64,000 nt of DNA from Desulfuromonadaceae bacterium (GTDB taxonomy: Bacteria; Desulfobacterota; Desulfuromonadia; Geobacterales; Pseudopelobacteraceae), in contig JAQUIT010000005.1 of assembly GCA_028681335.1 (NCBI GenBank), forward strand, positions 124,001 to 188,000, written 5' to 3'. Position numbers and translations under genes: made by a program. Below are positions 9,198-16,349 of the stretch, in pieces. Numbering within the stretch: position 1 is the first letter of the stretch; each line of letters opens with the position of its first letter. Under the pieces are notes generated by a model. It was not told the DNA's origin. It worked only from the letters and a program-made list of their open reading frames with translations, and did no database searches.

Positions 9198-11907
9198 CGG
9201 CCACCTCCTTTTGGATTCCCCATCCCATCAGTTTGTCGTACCAGATCGAAAGTTCCGTAGTCAGTGGAAACAAATCGGCCCATTTCAATATCTTAATTTC
9301 TTCCTTCAACTCCTCCAGCGAACTTCGCACATCCGCCGGTATTGCCTCTTTAGCCCTAAGCCAGACATTTTGCGGCACACTCACCATGCTCAAATCCCAG
9401 GCAAAATTTTCATCCACCGCATATGGTCGCCATCCTTCACCATCCGGAAAAACCAGCGCCACCCGCACAGTATCGTCACCCAGGCGGGTCGGAATTTTCG
9501 CTTCATCTTCCCAGCCTCCGGAATCCTCGGCACTCGTCCGCGAATATCCCTTTGAGAGTTTCAAGGCGTTCATTCTGGCAATGCCGAGTTTTGCATAAGC
9601 ATCAGCTATGGCCTTGTCGCTCAGTTCCTGGAGAGAAGCGGGGATTCCGTCCTGTGCCTCATCGCCATAAACACCCTCAATCAGCCGCCGTGCATCACCC
9701 GGCATACTCAGCTTGCCCGCCGTGTCAAGCAACAGTTGCGTCAACCACAACTGCCCCACGTTCTGGTAAACCTTCTGTGTACCAGGCAGCGTTGCCTTCA
9801 GCCAGTTTTCAGCCGGAATCTCGCTCGCCGGTGGGCCAAAGAGATAAAATACCGGCGCTTCCCGCCCGTCCACTGCGCCTTCATTTTTTAGTCTCTCCCC
9901 CGCTGCATTGCGAATGTGCCGATGCTCACGCCCGACGCGCTGAATAAGAAGATCAATCGGGGCAAGGTCTGAAATCATCAGGTCGAAATCCAGATCAAGG
10001 GACTGTTCCACCACCTGGGTCGCAATCAGCACTCGCCCACGCCGCATCTCAGCCGTTGATTCCTTGCCAAAGAACGTCAAGGTTTCCGATTCAATCCTTT
10101 GCCGATCAATCATGGCAAAACGACTGTGAAAGAGAGAAAGTCTGTCTTTGACGAGCCATCCCTGCCGTGCCAGCAGACGATAGGTTTTTATGGCATCGCC
10201 AACCGTATTGCGTACCCAGCAGACACAGTGCCCCTGCCCCACCGCCTGCCTGATCCGTTCCAGCACGTCGTCGGCATCGTCAAGTAGGGTCACCATCACG
10301 GTTCGCTCCACCTCTTGGCGGGTAGCTACAGCCGTTTCAAGCTGTTCGTTAAAGGGGAAATGTGTTGCCAGCGGATACTGCTCTGTTTCTTTCAATGACG
10401 GCGTTTCACTGCCAGCGCCCTTACAGAACGCTTGTAGATAGTGGGTTCGCATGGTGAACGGAAGAGTTGCAGAAAGCATAATGACGCTGCCACCTTGGGC
10501 GGCGTGATATTCAAGCAACTTTTGCAGCAGCTTGTTCATGTAAGGATCGTAGGCATGAACTTCATCGACAACCAGAACCTTCCGGGCCAGCCCCAGGCAG
10601 CGCAACGATTGGTGACGGGCAGGCAAAACCGCCAACAATGCCTGATCCAATGTGCCGACGCCGACCTCGGCCAACAGCGCTTTCTTGCGACTATCCGCCA
10701 GCCAGGCGCTGCACAATGCTTCGACTGATTCCTCATCCCGATCATACTTTTGTTGGCTTTCCGTGTTATCGGGGAGAGAAAGAGATTTTCTGAATGCTTC
10801 GGAGAGATGTCTGGCTCCGTGAGCCAGCACCAGCGAAGGCATAGCATCATCCGCGTACAGTCGCCGATACGACTTACCTAGCCGCTCATACATGGCGTTG
10901 GAGGTAGCCATGGTAGGCAGCGCCACATACAGGCCATCGGCAAGGCCGTTTGCCATCAACCGATGTGCCAGGGTCAGCGCAGCTTCGGTCTTTCCTGCTC
11001 CAGTGACATCTTCAAGGATAAATATCTGGTTACCAGGGGCTAGCGCTACGTTCTCGGCCCACTGTTGTAAGGGCGTCAGTGCGGTGATGAAATTGAACAG
11101 GTGGTGGGTGTTCAGATAGGGTGCGACGAGAGAAGGTTCAAGCTGTGCACGTTCTACTGCCTGTGCAGCAAACGGCAGGGCGTGGTTATGCCAATAATCA
11201 TCAAGGACGATTTCCTGCTGACAAAATTCATCAGGCTTGCGGCTGGAGCCGAGCCAATCAGCTAACACTACAATCCCAGCCATTACCCAGGATGCATCTT
11301 TCAGACGCTTACAGAACTCCTTATCTGCCAGAGCATCAACAATGTCCGCTGTAATGAAAATAGGGGAGACATCAATCAGATACTGCCAGGCGGCTTCTTC
11401 ATCTTGTTTGTCAAAATGTTGTGAAAGGTAAAGACCGGAGGTTTTAGGCGGGATGCCATGGTGGCCGGTTACTACCTGCATCCAGACATCAAGTGTCCAT
11501 CTAAGTTGTCTTGAGTTGGAACTCTGTGCAAGCCAGCTATTTTCAGCCTCAAGCCGGTCACGTAGGCCGCCTTCATCGTTCCAGAGGCAATAGCCGAGTG
11601 AATCGTGGCGTTCAGTATATTTTTTGCGCGTATTCGGCTTGACCAGATCAGCGGATAATCCGGGAACCAACCCTTGGAAAACCACGGCAAACTTGCCGAG
11701 GTCATGCTGATTGAGAAAAAAAACGAACCAGCGCTGCAGGACTGCCGGTTCAATTTCCAACTGGTGCGCAAGACGCTGGCAGAGCGGTTTGACAGGATCA
11801 AGCAATAACCAGCCGATCGCCGCCACATCAAGACAGTGATACGGCAACAAGTGATAGCGCTTACCATCCTTTTCAGTTTTGCCCCAATAGCAGTAATAGG
11901 TTTTCAT
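9184..11907 (-). CDS. cas3: CRISPR-associated helicase-nuclease Cas3 (type I-E)
   Basis: Cas3 is recruited by Cascade after full R-loop formation and degrades target DNA. The N-terminal HD nuclease domain shows His24-Asp27 (YHCLDVAAIG), His68-Asp69 (NQHDLGKF) and GHHGIPP at 148-154. The helicase has Walker A GAGKT at 303-307, DEVH at 448-451, the SAT motif (VIMLSATLP) and the arginine-finger motif QRVGREHRH. The 907-residue length is normal. No good ribosome site precedes the ATG at 11907 (only GAG). A small hairpin (11923-11937) separates it from the upstream 39-codon ORF, so its translation may depend on that ORF. Confidence 0.97.
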   Translation of the reverse strand: MKTYYCYWGKTEKDGKRYHLLPYHCLDVAAIGWLLLDPVKPLCQRLAHQLEIEPAVLQRWFVFFLNQHDLGKFAVVFQGLVPGLSADLVKPNTRKKYTERHDSLGYCLWNDEGGLRDRLEAENSWLAQSSNSRQLRWTLDVWMQVVTGHHGIPPKTSGLYLSQHFDKQDEEAAWQYLIDVSPIFITADIVDALADKEFCKRLKDASWVMAGIVVLADWLGSSRKPDEFCQQEIVLDDYWHNHALPFAAQAVERAQLEPSLVAPYLNTHHLFNFITALTPLQQWAENVALAPGNQIFILEDVTGAGKTEAALTLAHRLMANGLADGLYVALPTMATSNAMYERLGKSYRRLYADDAMPSLVLAHGARHLSEAFRKSLSLPDNTESQQKYDRDEESVEALCSAWLADSRKKALLAEVGVGTLDQALLAVLPARHQSLRCLGLARKVLVVDEVHAYDPYMNKLLQKLLEYHAAQGGSVIMLSATLPFTMRTHYLQAFCKGAGSETPSLKETEQYPLATHFPFNEQLETAVATRQEVERTVMVTLLDDADDVLERIRQAVGQGHCVCWVRNTVGDAIKTYRLLARQGWLVKDRLSLFHSRFAMIDRQRIESETLTFFGKESTAEMRRGRVLIATQVVEQSLDLDFDLMISDLAPIDLLIQRVGREHRHIRNAAGERLKNEGAVDGREAPVFYLFGPPASEIPAENWLKATLPGTQKVYQNVGQLWLTQLLLDTAGKLSMPGDARRLIEGVYGDEAQDGIPASLQELSDKAIADAYAKLGIARMNALKLSKGYSRTSAEDSGGWEDEAKIPTRLGDDTVRVALVFPDGEGWRPYAVDENFAWDLSMVSVPQNVWLRAKEAIPADVRSSLEELKEEIKILKWADLFPLTTELSIWYDKLMGWGIQKEVADELD

Positions 11908-11938
11908 TCATGCTCGAATTCTGCGGTCAATTACCGCC

Positions 11939-12058
11939 TCATTTTTTCTTCACGACGACTACCAATGCCAGAATTATGGCAAGAGCCCCAAGACCAGGCC
12001 CGCTTATACCATTAACAGAACTGATAATTTCACGGACTAATACAGATAGTGCTTCCAT
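11939..12058 (-). CDS. 39-residue hydrophobic peptide, first ORF of the cas transcript
   Basis: ATG 12058 follows the strong ribosome site GGAGGGG, and the ORF ends with TGA at 11939, 31 bases before cas3. The product has an amphipathic start (MEALSVLVREIISSVNG), one hydrophobic helix (about residues 23-36, GLGALAIILALVVVV) and a KKK tail. This resembles small membrane toxins of type I and CreTA systems and small regulatory membrane peptides. It matches no family I can name. Its position between the crRNA-targeted promoter and cas3 makes it either a leader peptide controlling cas3 translation or a Cascade-repressed toxin. The function is inference; the ORF and its ribosome site are seen directly. 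Confidence 0.65.
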   Translation of the reverse strand: MEALSVLVREIISSVNGISGPGLGALAIILALVVVVKKK

Positions 12059-12087
12059 AATCCCCTCCACAAACCTTGCTATGAAGA

Positions 12088-12116
12088 AAGATAAGGACGG
12101 CGAATAAAAAAGTAAA
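12088..12116 (-). promoter_or_regulatory. Predicted promoter of the small ORF-cas operon
   Basis: On the minus strand a -35 box TTTACT (12116-12111) and a -10 box TATCTT (12093-12088) are separated by exactly 17 bases; each matches the sigma-70 consensus at four of six positions. Transcription would start near 12081 and reach the GGAGGGG ribosome site at 12068-12062. The -35 box shares bases 12115-12116 with the AAG PAM of the predicted Cascade target. Confidence 0.55.
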
Positions 12117-12149
12117 GAGAAAAATGGCTTTGCTTTTACTTTGCGCTAA
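12115..12149 (+). promoter_or_regulatory. Predicted Cascade target site (AAG PAM plus seed match) at the cas promoter
   Basis: AAG at 12115-12117 is followed by AGAAAAATGGC (12118-12128), identical to the first 11 bases of the spacer-like segment at 12201. TTG at 12130-12132 matches positions 13-15. Position 12 is the only mismatch in the first 15, and bases 6, 12, 18 and so on do not pair in type I-E R-loops. From position 16 onward there is almost no match, so a stalled, non-cleaving complex is expected. Bound Cascade would cover the -35 boxes of both divergent promoters. Confidence 0.75.
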
Positions 12150-12169
12150 ATTTGAAAAAATGTTATATA
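12141..12169 (+). promoter_or_regulatory. Predicted promoter of the crRNA-like RNA
   Basis: An AT-rich segment with a good -10 region (TTATATA, 12163-12169) and a weak -35 (TTGCGC, 12141-12146) 16-17 bases upstream. Transcription would start at about 12174-12176, just at the first degenerate repeat. The -35 box lies inside the predicted Cascade footprint, so the RNA may also limit its own synthesis. Confidence 0.45.
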
Positions 12170-12173
12170 CAAA

Positions 12174-12287
12174 CACGTTCCCTTTCAAAGGGATGAACCG
12201 AGAAAAATGGCGTTGAAAAATTCATCTCGGATTTGTTCCCCGCAAACGCGGGGATGAGCCGGACAAGCAATTGTCCGGCTCTTTTTC
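12174..12287 (+). ncRNA. Solitary crRNA-like RNA (CreR/CreA type): degenerate repeat, 32-nt spacer-like segment, repeat, terminator
   Basis: The first degenerate repeat (12175-12200) keeps GTTCCC, a 5-bp hairpin (CCCTT/AAGGG) and GGGATGAACCG, which contains the intact 8-nt handle. The spacer-like segment is 12201-12232, exactly 32 nt like every array spacer. The second repeat (12233-12261) matches the array repeat at 24 of 29 positions, with three changes in the hairpin loop. Cas6e-type cuts would give a 61-nt RNA (12193-12253). A terminator follows directly. It is transcribed away from cas3. CreR and CreA RNAs of other type I systems have this repeat-spacer-repeat form and use partial matches to repress cas or toxin promoters. 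Confidence 0.85.
12257..12287 (+). terminator. Rho-independent terminator of the crRNA-like RNA
   Basis: The stem AGCCGGACAA with its exact complement TTGTCCGGCT encloses the loop GCAA and is followed by CTTTTTCT. The 5' arm begins inside the handle part of the second repeat, so repeat and terminator are fused. This shows the unit is a stand-alone gene rather than a stray array remnant. Confidence 0.85.
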
Positions 12288-12328
12288 TAATCTCCCCTTT
12301 CCCCCAATACCGAAAAAATCTCAAAGGC

Positions 12329-12372
12329 AAATCCCCCTGAATCCCCCTTTCTTAAAGGGGGACTTTTTACAC
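12329..12372. repeat. Second copy of the G/C-palindromic repeat end
   Basis: AAATCCCCCTGAATCCCC here equals the left end of the element at 4148-4264. The following CCCCCTTT and AAAGGGGG form an 8-bp hairpin. Together the two copies bracket the Cascade-cas3 part of the locus. The stretch 12373-12540 shows no gene or structure that I recognise. Confidence 0.5.
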
Positions 12373-12540
12373 CCATTATGATAGAAGCTTAAAAAACCCG
12401 ACCCTAGCACACGAGCGCGTATACACAAAGGATTCTAATAATTCTCCACCAACCTAACCGCATCGCCATGAATAATCTTTATGGTTTACATATCTACCAC
12501 AGACATACGTCAAGATACGTCGCAGCAGCTATTTTACTCA

Positions 12541-12573
12541 AAAAAAACGCCCCCTGGTTTCCCGGAAGGCGTT
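12541..12573 (-). terminator. Terminator behind the polyphosphate:AMP phosphotransferase gene
   Basis: On the minus strand AACGCC and GGCGTT close an imperfect stem and are followed by a run of seven T. It lies 22 bases after the stop codon of the gene. Confidence 0.7.
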
Positions 12574-12595
12574 CATTCCTGCAATCTGTGACTTA

Positions 12596-14083
12596 CTACT
12601 CTTTTTCGAGCGCCTTCTCAATCCGCTCACAGAGCGTCTTGAGCACCTTGATGCGGGCGTAGTTCTTGTCGTTGGCCTCGACCAGCGTCCAGGGGGCTAT
12701 TTCAGTGCTGGTACGGTCAATCATATCACAGACCGCCCGTTCGTATTCATCCCATTTATCCCGGTTGCGCCAATCCTCATCAGTAATCTTGTAGCGCTTG
12801 AAACCGATCTTTTCCCGCTCCTTGAAGCGTTTTAACTGTTCTTCCTTGGTGATGGAAAGCCAGAATTTAACAACAACGGTTTTGTTCCTGACCATCTGCT
12901 CTTCAAAATCGTTTATTTCACCGTAGGCACGCATCCAGTCCTTCTGTTCGCAGTATCCCTCGACCCGCTCCACCAGAACGCGGCCATACCAGGTGCGGTC
13001 AAAGATCGCAAAGCGGCTTTTACGGGGGATATTGCGCCAGAAACGCCACATATACGGCTGGGCACGTTCTTCATCGGTCGGTGCGGCAACCGGAATGACC
13101 CGGTACTGACGGGCATCAAGTGCCTGGATGATGCGACGTATACTGCCACCTTTGCCGGCAGCGTCGTTCCCTTCAAAAGCCACGACAACCGACAGTTTTT
13201 TGAAGTCGGCGTGACGGGTCAGGAGGTTAAGCTTGCCCTGATATTTTTCCAGTTCACTTTCGTACTCGGCTTTTTTGAGCTTCTTCGACATGTCGAGCGT
13301 CTGCAGGATCAGAAGGTTATCGATAGCCGCCATGATCGGCGGGATGGGTTCACCGTGGTGTGGAGGCTCGGGAGCATCCAGGCGGAGGCGCATGGCAGCA
13401 AGGATGGCTTTGCCGATTGTCAGGTAGCGATAGCGTGGATCTGTCCCCTCGACAATTGTCCAGGGGGATTCGGCGGTGCTGGTCGAACGGAGCATCCGTT
13501 CGGATACTTTGCGGAATTTATCATATTGTTTATAGTGATCCCAGTCGGTGTCGGTAACCCGCCAGCTGGTTTTGGAATCTTTTTCAAGAAGTTTGAGGCG
13601 TTTTTTCTGTTCATCCTTCGACAGGTGCAACCAGAATTTCAGGACGAGCGCCCCCTCATCGCAGAGCATCTTTTCAAAACGGGTGATCCGCTCCAACTGC
13701 TGATCAAGCTCGGCATTCTTGATCTTGCCGTACACGTTTTCAACCAATGGCGCTGAATACCAGGTGCCGATAAAGACGCCTACCTTGCCTCGGGGGGGAA
13801 GCGCCCGCCAGTAGCGCCACATCTGTGGGCGCTCCTGTTCTTCATCGGTCAGTTCGCGCAGGGCGTGCGTTTCAATGTGGCGCGGGTCCATCCATTCGTT
13901 GAGATGGTTAATCGTCTCGCCCTTGCCCGCACAATCGACACCGGCGATCAGAATGATTACCGGAAATTTTTTCGACTGAAAAAGGTCAAGCTGGGCATCA
14001 AGCAACCCCTCGCGCAGTCCGGGGAGTTCCTGCTTCCAGACTTTCTTGCTGATTTTGTGACCAAGTTCGGCGGATTCAAACAT
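12596..14083 (-). CDS. pap: Polyphosphate:AMP phosphotransferase (two-domain PPK2, class II)
   Basis: The protein transfers phosphate from polyphosphate to AMP, making ADP. It contains two PPK2 domains in tandem, each with a Walker A-like loop: GVDCAGKGETINHLNEW near residue 50 and GNDAAGKGGSIRRIIQALD near residue 305. Each is followed by the lid-type RYWRALPPRGK or RFWRNIPRKSR motif and an ...TWYS/TWYGR segment. The duplicated, roughly 500-residue form is the class II arrangement. ATG 14083 has GGGAGGG four bases upstream; the upstream in-frame start lacks this. The neighbours are unrelated, so it is probably monocistronic. Confidence 0.92.
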   Translation of the reverse strand: MFESAELGHKISKKVWKQELPGLREGLLDAQLDLFQSKKFPVIILIAGVDCAGKGETINHLNEWMDPRHIETHALRELTDEEQERPQMWRYWRALPPRGKVGVFIGTWYSAPLVENVYGKIKNAELDQQLERITRFEKMLCDEGALVLKFWLHLSKDEQKKRLKLLEKDSKTSWRVTDTDWDHYKQYDKFRKVSERMLRSTSTAESPWTIVEGTDPRYRYLTIGKAILAAMRLRLDAPEPPHHGEPIPPIMAAIDNLLILQTLDMSKKLKKAEYESELEKYQGKLNLLTRHADFKKLSVVVAFEGNDAAGKGGSIRRIIQALDARQYRVIPVAAPTDEERAQPYMWRFWRNIPRKSRFAIFDRTWYGRVLVERVEGYCEQKDWMRAYGEINDFEEQMVRNKTVVVKFWLSITKEEQLKRFKEREKIGFKRYKITDEDWRNRDKWDEYERAVCDMIDRTSTEIAPWTLVEANDKNYARIKVLKTLCERIEKALEKE

Positions 14084-14145
14084 GATACCCTCCCGGATGT
14101 ACAGCCTGGACAATCTATATCTGCAAACCATAAACGACCGTTGAT

Positions 14146-14262
14146 CCGCAGATTAACGCAGATAAAACCTATAGTTAAAAAAAAGACCGGCTCACCTTTT
14201 TGACTAATCCCGTATTAGTTCAAGTCCCTGATTTCTCTGCGAAAATCTGCGTTAATCTGCGG
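14146..14262. repeat. Dispersed-repeat pair: perfect 18-bp inverted repeats
   Basis: CCGCAGATTAACGCAGAT (14146-14163) and its exact reverse complement (14245-14262) flank 81 bases. The right arm has further imperfect copies of the CTGCG unit beside it. The sequence type (ATCTGCGTTAATCTGCGG) resembles a widely dispersed intergenic repeat and may be the end structure of a MITE. Confidence 0.6.
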
Positions 14263-14280
14263 ACAACTGCTTTTTGAGCA

Positions 14281-15093
14281 CTATTTCCCGGCCAGCTCTT
14301 TCGAGCGGAGACAGGCCGCCTCGACCGCATCCATGACAGCGCCGCGAAAGCCCCTGTTTTCAAGGACGTGCAGCGCAGCAATGGTTGTTCCGCCGGGTGA
14401 TGTCACCTTTTCCTTCAACAGAGCCGGATGTTCACCGCCCTCCACAACCATCCGTGCAGCACCAAGCACCGTCTGGGCAGCCAGTTGAGTCGCCACGTCA
14501 CGCGGCAGGCCATTCTTGACCCCGGCATCGGAGAGAGCTTCAATGAAGATAAAAACGTAGGCTGGACCACTGCCGGAAAGGCCGGTGACGGCATCCATCA
14601 ATTTCTCTTCGACAGAGACGGCAACCCCGTTCATGGCGAATATCTGGCGGGCAAGATCCAGATCGTCCGGCGAGGCTTTGCGACCGGAGCAGACGGCGGT
14701 CGCCCCGGCACCGACCAGAGCCGGGGTGTTGGGCATGGCGCGTACGACACGGCAGCCGGGAACCAGGCTCGCTTCTATCTTTGAAGTCGGTATTCCGGCC
14801 ATGATTGAAATCACCAGATGGTCAGTGGTAACAACCGGCTCGATAAGGTCCAGAACACCTGCAGCGTGCTGCGGCTTGATCGCCAGAACAATGACCTCAC
14901 CCCACTGTGCCGCTTCTGCTGCGTCGCCGACAACCTGCACATGCGGGAACTGTGCGGCAAGCTCATCCCGCCGCTTGGGGTTGATCTCCGCGATACACAC
15001 CTCGATACCAACATCCTCACGCAACAGGCCACGCATGATCGCTTCAGCCATGTTGCCGCCACCAATAAAGGCTATTTTACGAACATTCAACAT
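14281..15093 (-). CDS. proC: Pyrroline-5-carboxylate reductase
   Basis: ProC carries out the last step of proline synthesis, reducing pyrroline-5-carboxylate with NAD(P)H. The N-terminal Rossmann motif is FIGGGNMAEAIMRGLL, and the C-terminal signature covers SGSGPAYVF and the LKEKVTSPGGTTIAALHVLE region. The 270-residue length is normal. GGAGG stands 7 nt before the ATG. It starts 18 bases after the small transporter gene and may be in the same leftward transcript as the hpn genes. Confidence 0.97.
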   Translation of the reverse strand: MLNVRKIAFIGGGNMAEAIMRGLLREDVGIEVCIAEINPKRRDELAAQFPHVQVVGDAAEAAQWGEVIVLAIKPQHAAGVLDLIEPVVTTDHLVISIMAGIPTSKIEASLVPGCRVVRAMPNTPALVGAGATAVCSGRKASPDDLDLARQIFAMNGVAVSVEEKLMDAVTGLSGSGPAYVFIFIEALSDAGVKNGLPRDVATQLAAQTVLGAARMVVEGGEHPALLKEKVTSPGGTTIAALHVLENRGFRGAVMDAVEAACLRSKELAGK

Positions 15094-15111
15094 GTTTATT
15101 CCTCCACTTAA

Positions 15112-15495
15112 TTAAATAGTTACACTGCTTCTGGTCACAAGGGCCACACCAACGCAAATGAGACAGATTCCGGCCCAGCGCATACCGCCGACATGTTCAC
15201 CCAGATACCACTGTGCCAGAAAAGCCACCACAAGATAACTGAGTGCCTGGAGTGGCAGGGCAACGGAAAGGTCCTCCCAGGAGAGCACCGCCAGCCAGAG
15301 GCCGAAATAGACCGCCTGCAACGCGGTACCAATGATGAGACGCCAGTTGCTCAAGGCTTTGAAGACGGTGTCGACGATCTGGCGCAGATTCATCGCCGAA
15401 AGATCACCCGCCCCTTTCATACCCTGAGTGAGAAAGATGTCACCGACCGCCCCGGCGGTTATGGCTATCAGCATGACGATCAGCGTCTTTAGCAT
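15112..15495 (-). CDS. Small multidrug-resistance/EamA-type membrane protein of the hpn operon
   Basis: The 127-residue protein has four predicted helices (about residues 4-22, 50-72, 78-98 and 104-122), the size and layout of SMR or single-EamA-domain transporters. WEDLSVALPLQALSYLVVAF and the glutamate in YLGEHV are typical of that fold. It overlaps hpnK by seven bases, so it is co-translated with the hopanoid genes. Moving a hopanoid or lipid-linked sugar intermediate across the membrane is inference from context. Confidence 0.75.
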   Translation of the reverse strand: MLKTLIVMLIAITAGAVGDIFLTQGMKGAGDLSAMNLRQIVDTVFKALSNWRLIIGTALQAVYFGLWLAVLSWEDLSVALPLQALSYLVVAFLAQWYLGEHVGGMRWAGICLICVGVALVTRSSVTI

Positions 15496-16349
15496 TTCAC
15501 CTCTCCACGGTAGTTGTGCAGCTCGATCTGCAGCTCTTTCAGGCGTTCCCTGACGGCGGGGCTGACAATGGCGGCAAGCTCCTCCTGATGGCGATAATCC
15601 GGCATGCGGCGACTGATTTCGGCATCCGGCAGCATCCCGGGGTGAAAATAGATCTCTGTAAGGCCATCCCTGATCCCGTCCAGGATGTTGAGAACATATG
15701 CCTCAGTCATCCGCCCCGAATTAAGCACCCCTTTGACCTCCGCAGCGTAGCGCATCCCGATCCGGTCAAGCTCCGGCCTGGCATGCTCAACCAGTGAAGT
15801 AAAAATCCGGTTTTCCACTATTTTACCGAATTTACGCCGGCCGTCAAAGCGCAGGTTTTCGGCAAGTCGCTCCTGCGGCAGACGTATGGAACTGATCCCA
15901 TAGCGCGGCATCAGTTCAGCCAGAATCCTGAATATCGTCGGATGCAGATGCATGTTCAGGTGGCCGTCAATGTGCGAAAGCGCGATACCGGCATCGAGCA
16001 CTTTTTTAATTTGCGCCTCTACCTCCCGCTTCAGCTGGCAGTACAGCCCCCGGTCTAAAAAGTAGCGGAAACCGGCCCGTACCGGGTTAGCGGAGAAATT
16101 GCCGGCAGCATCCACCAGCGCGGGTATTTCAGCAGGAGGCAACACGCTGCGTCCCTGCACAAGGGTAAGATGGAGCCCGACCTGGAGGGCGGGATTACGC
16201 CGCGATATTTTGACGGCCTCGACAAATGCCGCCGCGCCGGGCATGATGGAAGCGACCGTCAGGAGTCCACTCTTCCACCCCTGTTCAACCGCCCGGTTGA
16301 CGCCGCTGGAAAGGCCGAAGTCATCGGCGGTAATAATCAGTTGTTTCAT
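15489..16349 (-). CDS. hpnK: Hopanoid biosynthesis-associated protein HpnK (YdjC/ChbG-like deacetylase)
   Basis: A YdjC-family fold with LIITADDFGLSSGVN at the N-terminus and the metal-site histidines in SHIDGHLNMHLHP. HpnK occurs beside HpnJ in hopanoid clusters and is thought to deacetylate the sugar precursor of side-chain-modified bacteriohopanepolyols. ATG 16349 has GGAG five bases upstream and overlaps the hpnJ stop as ATGA, so I prefer it to the GTG two codons earlier. Length is 286 residues. Confidence 0.9.
   Translation of the reverse strand: MKQLIITADDFGLSSGVNRAVEQGWKSGLLTVASIMPGAAAFVEAVKISRRNPALQVGLHLTLVQGRSVLPPAEIPALVDAAGNFSANPVRAGFRYFLDRGLYCQLKREVEAQIKKVLDAGIALSHIDGHLNMHLHPTIFRILAELMPRYGISSIRLPQERLAENLRFDGRRKFGKIVENRIFTSLVEHARPELDRIGMRYAAEVKGVLNSGRMTEAYVLNILDGIRDGLTEIYFHPGMLPDAEISRRMPDYRHQEELAAIVSPAVRERLKELQIELHNYRGEVKC

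Noticed and set aside
11910..12107. 65-codon plus-strand frame upstream of cas3
   Set aside because: No ribosome site; it is the antisense of the 39-residue ORF, which has a strong site on the other strand.
12174..12287. Reading the crRNA-like unit as a remnant of a decayed second CRISPR array
   Set aside because: The exact 32-nt spacing, intact handle, own terminator and AAG-flanked seed match to the neighbouring promoter argue for a selected gene; decay would not keep all four.
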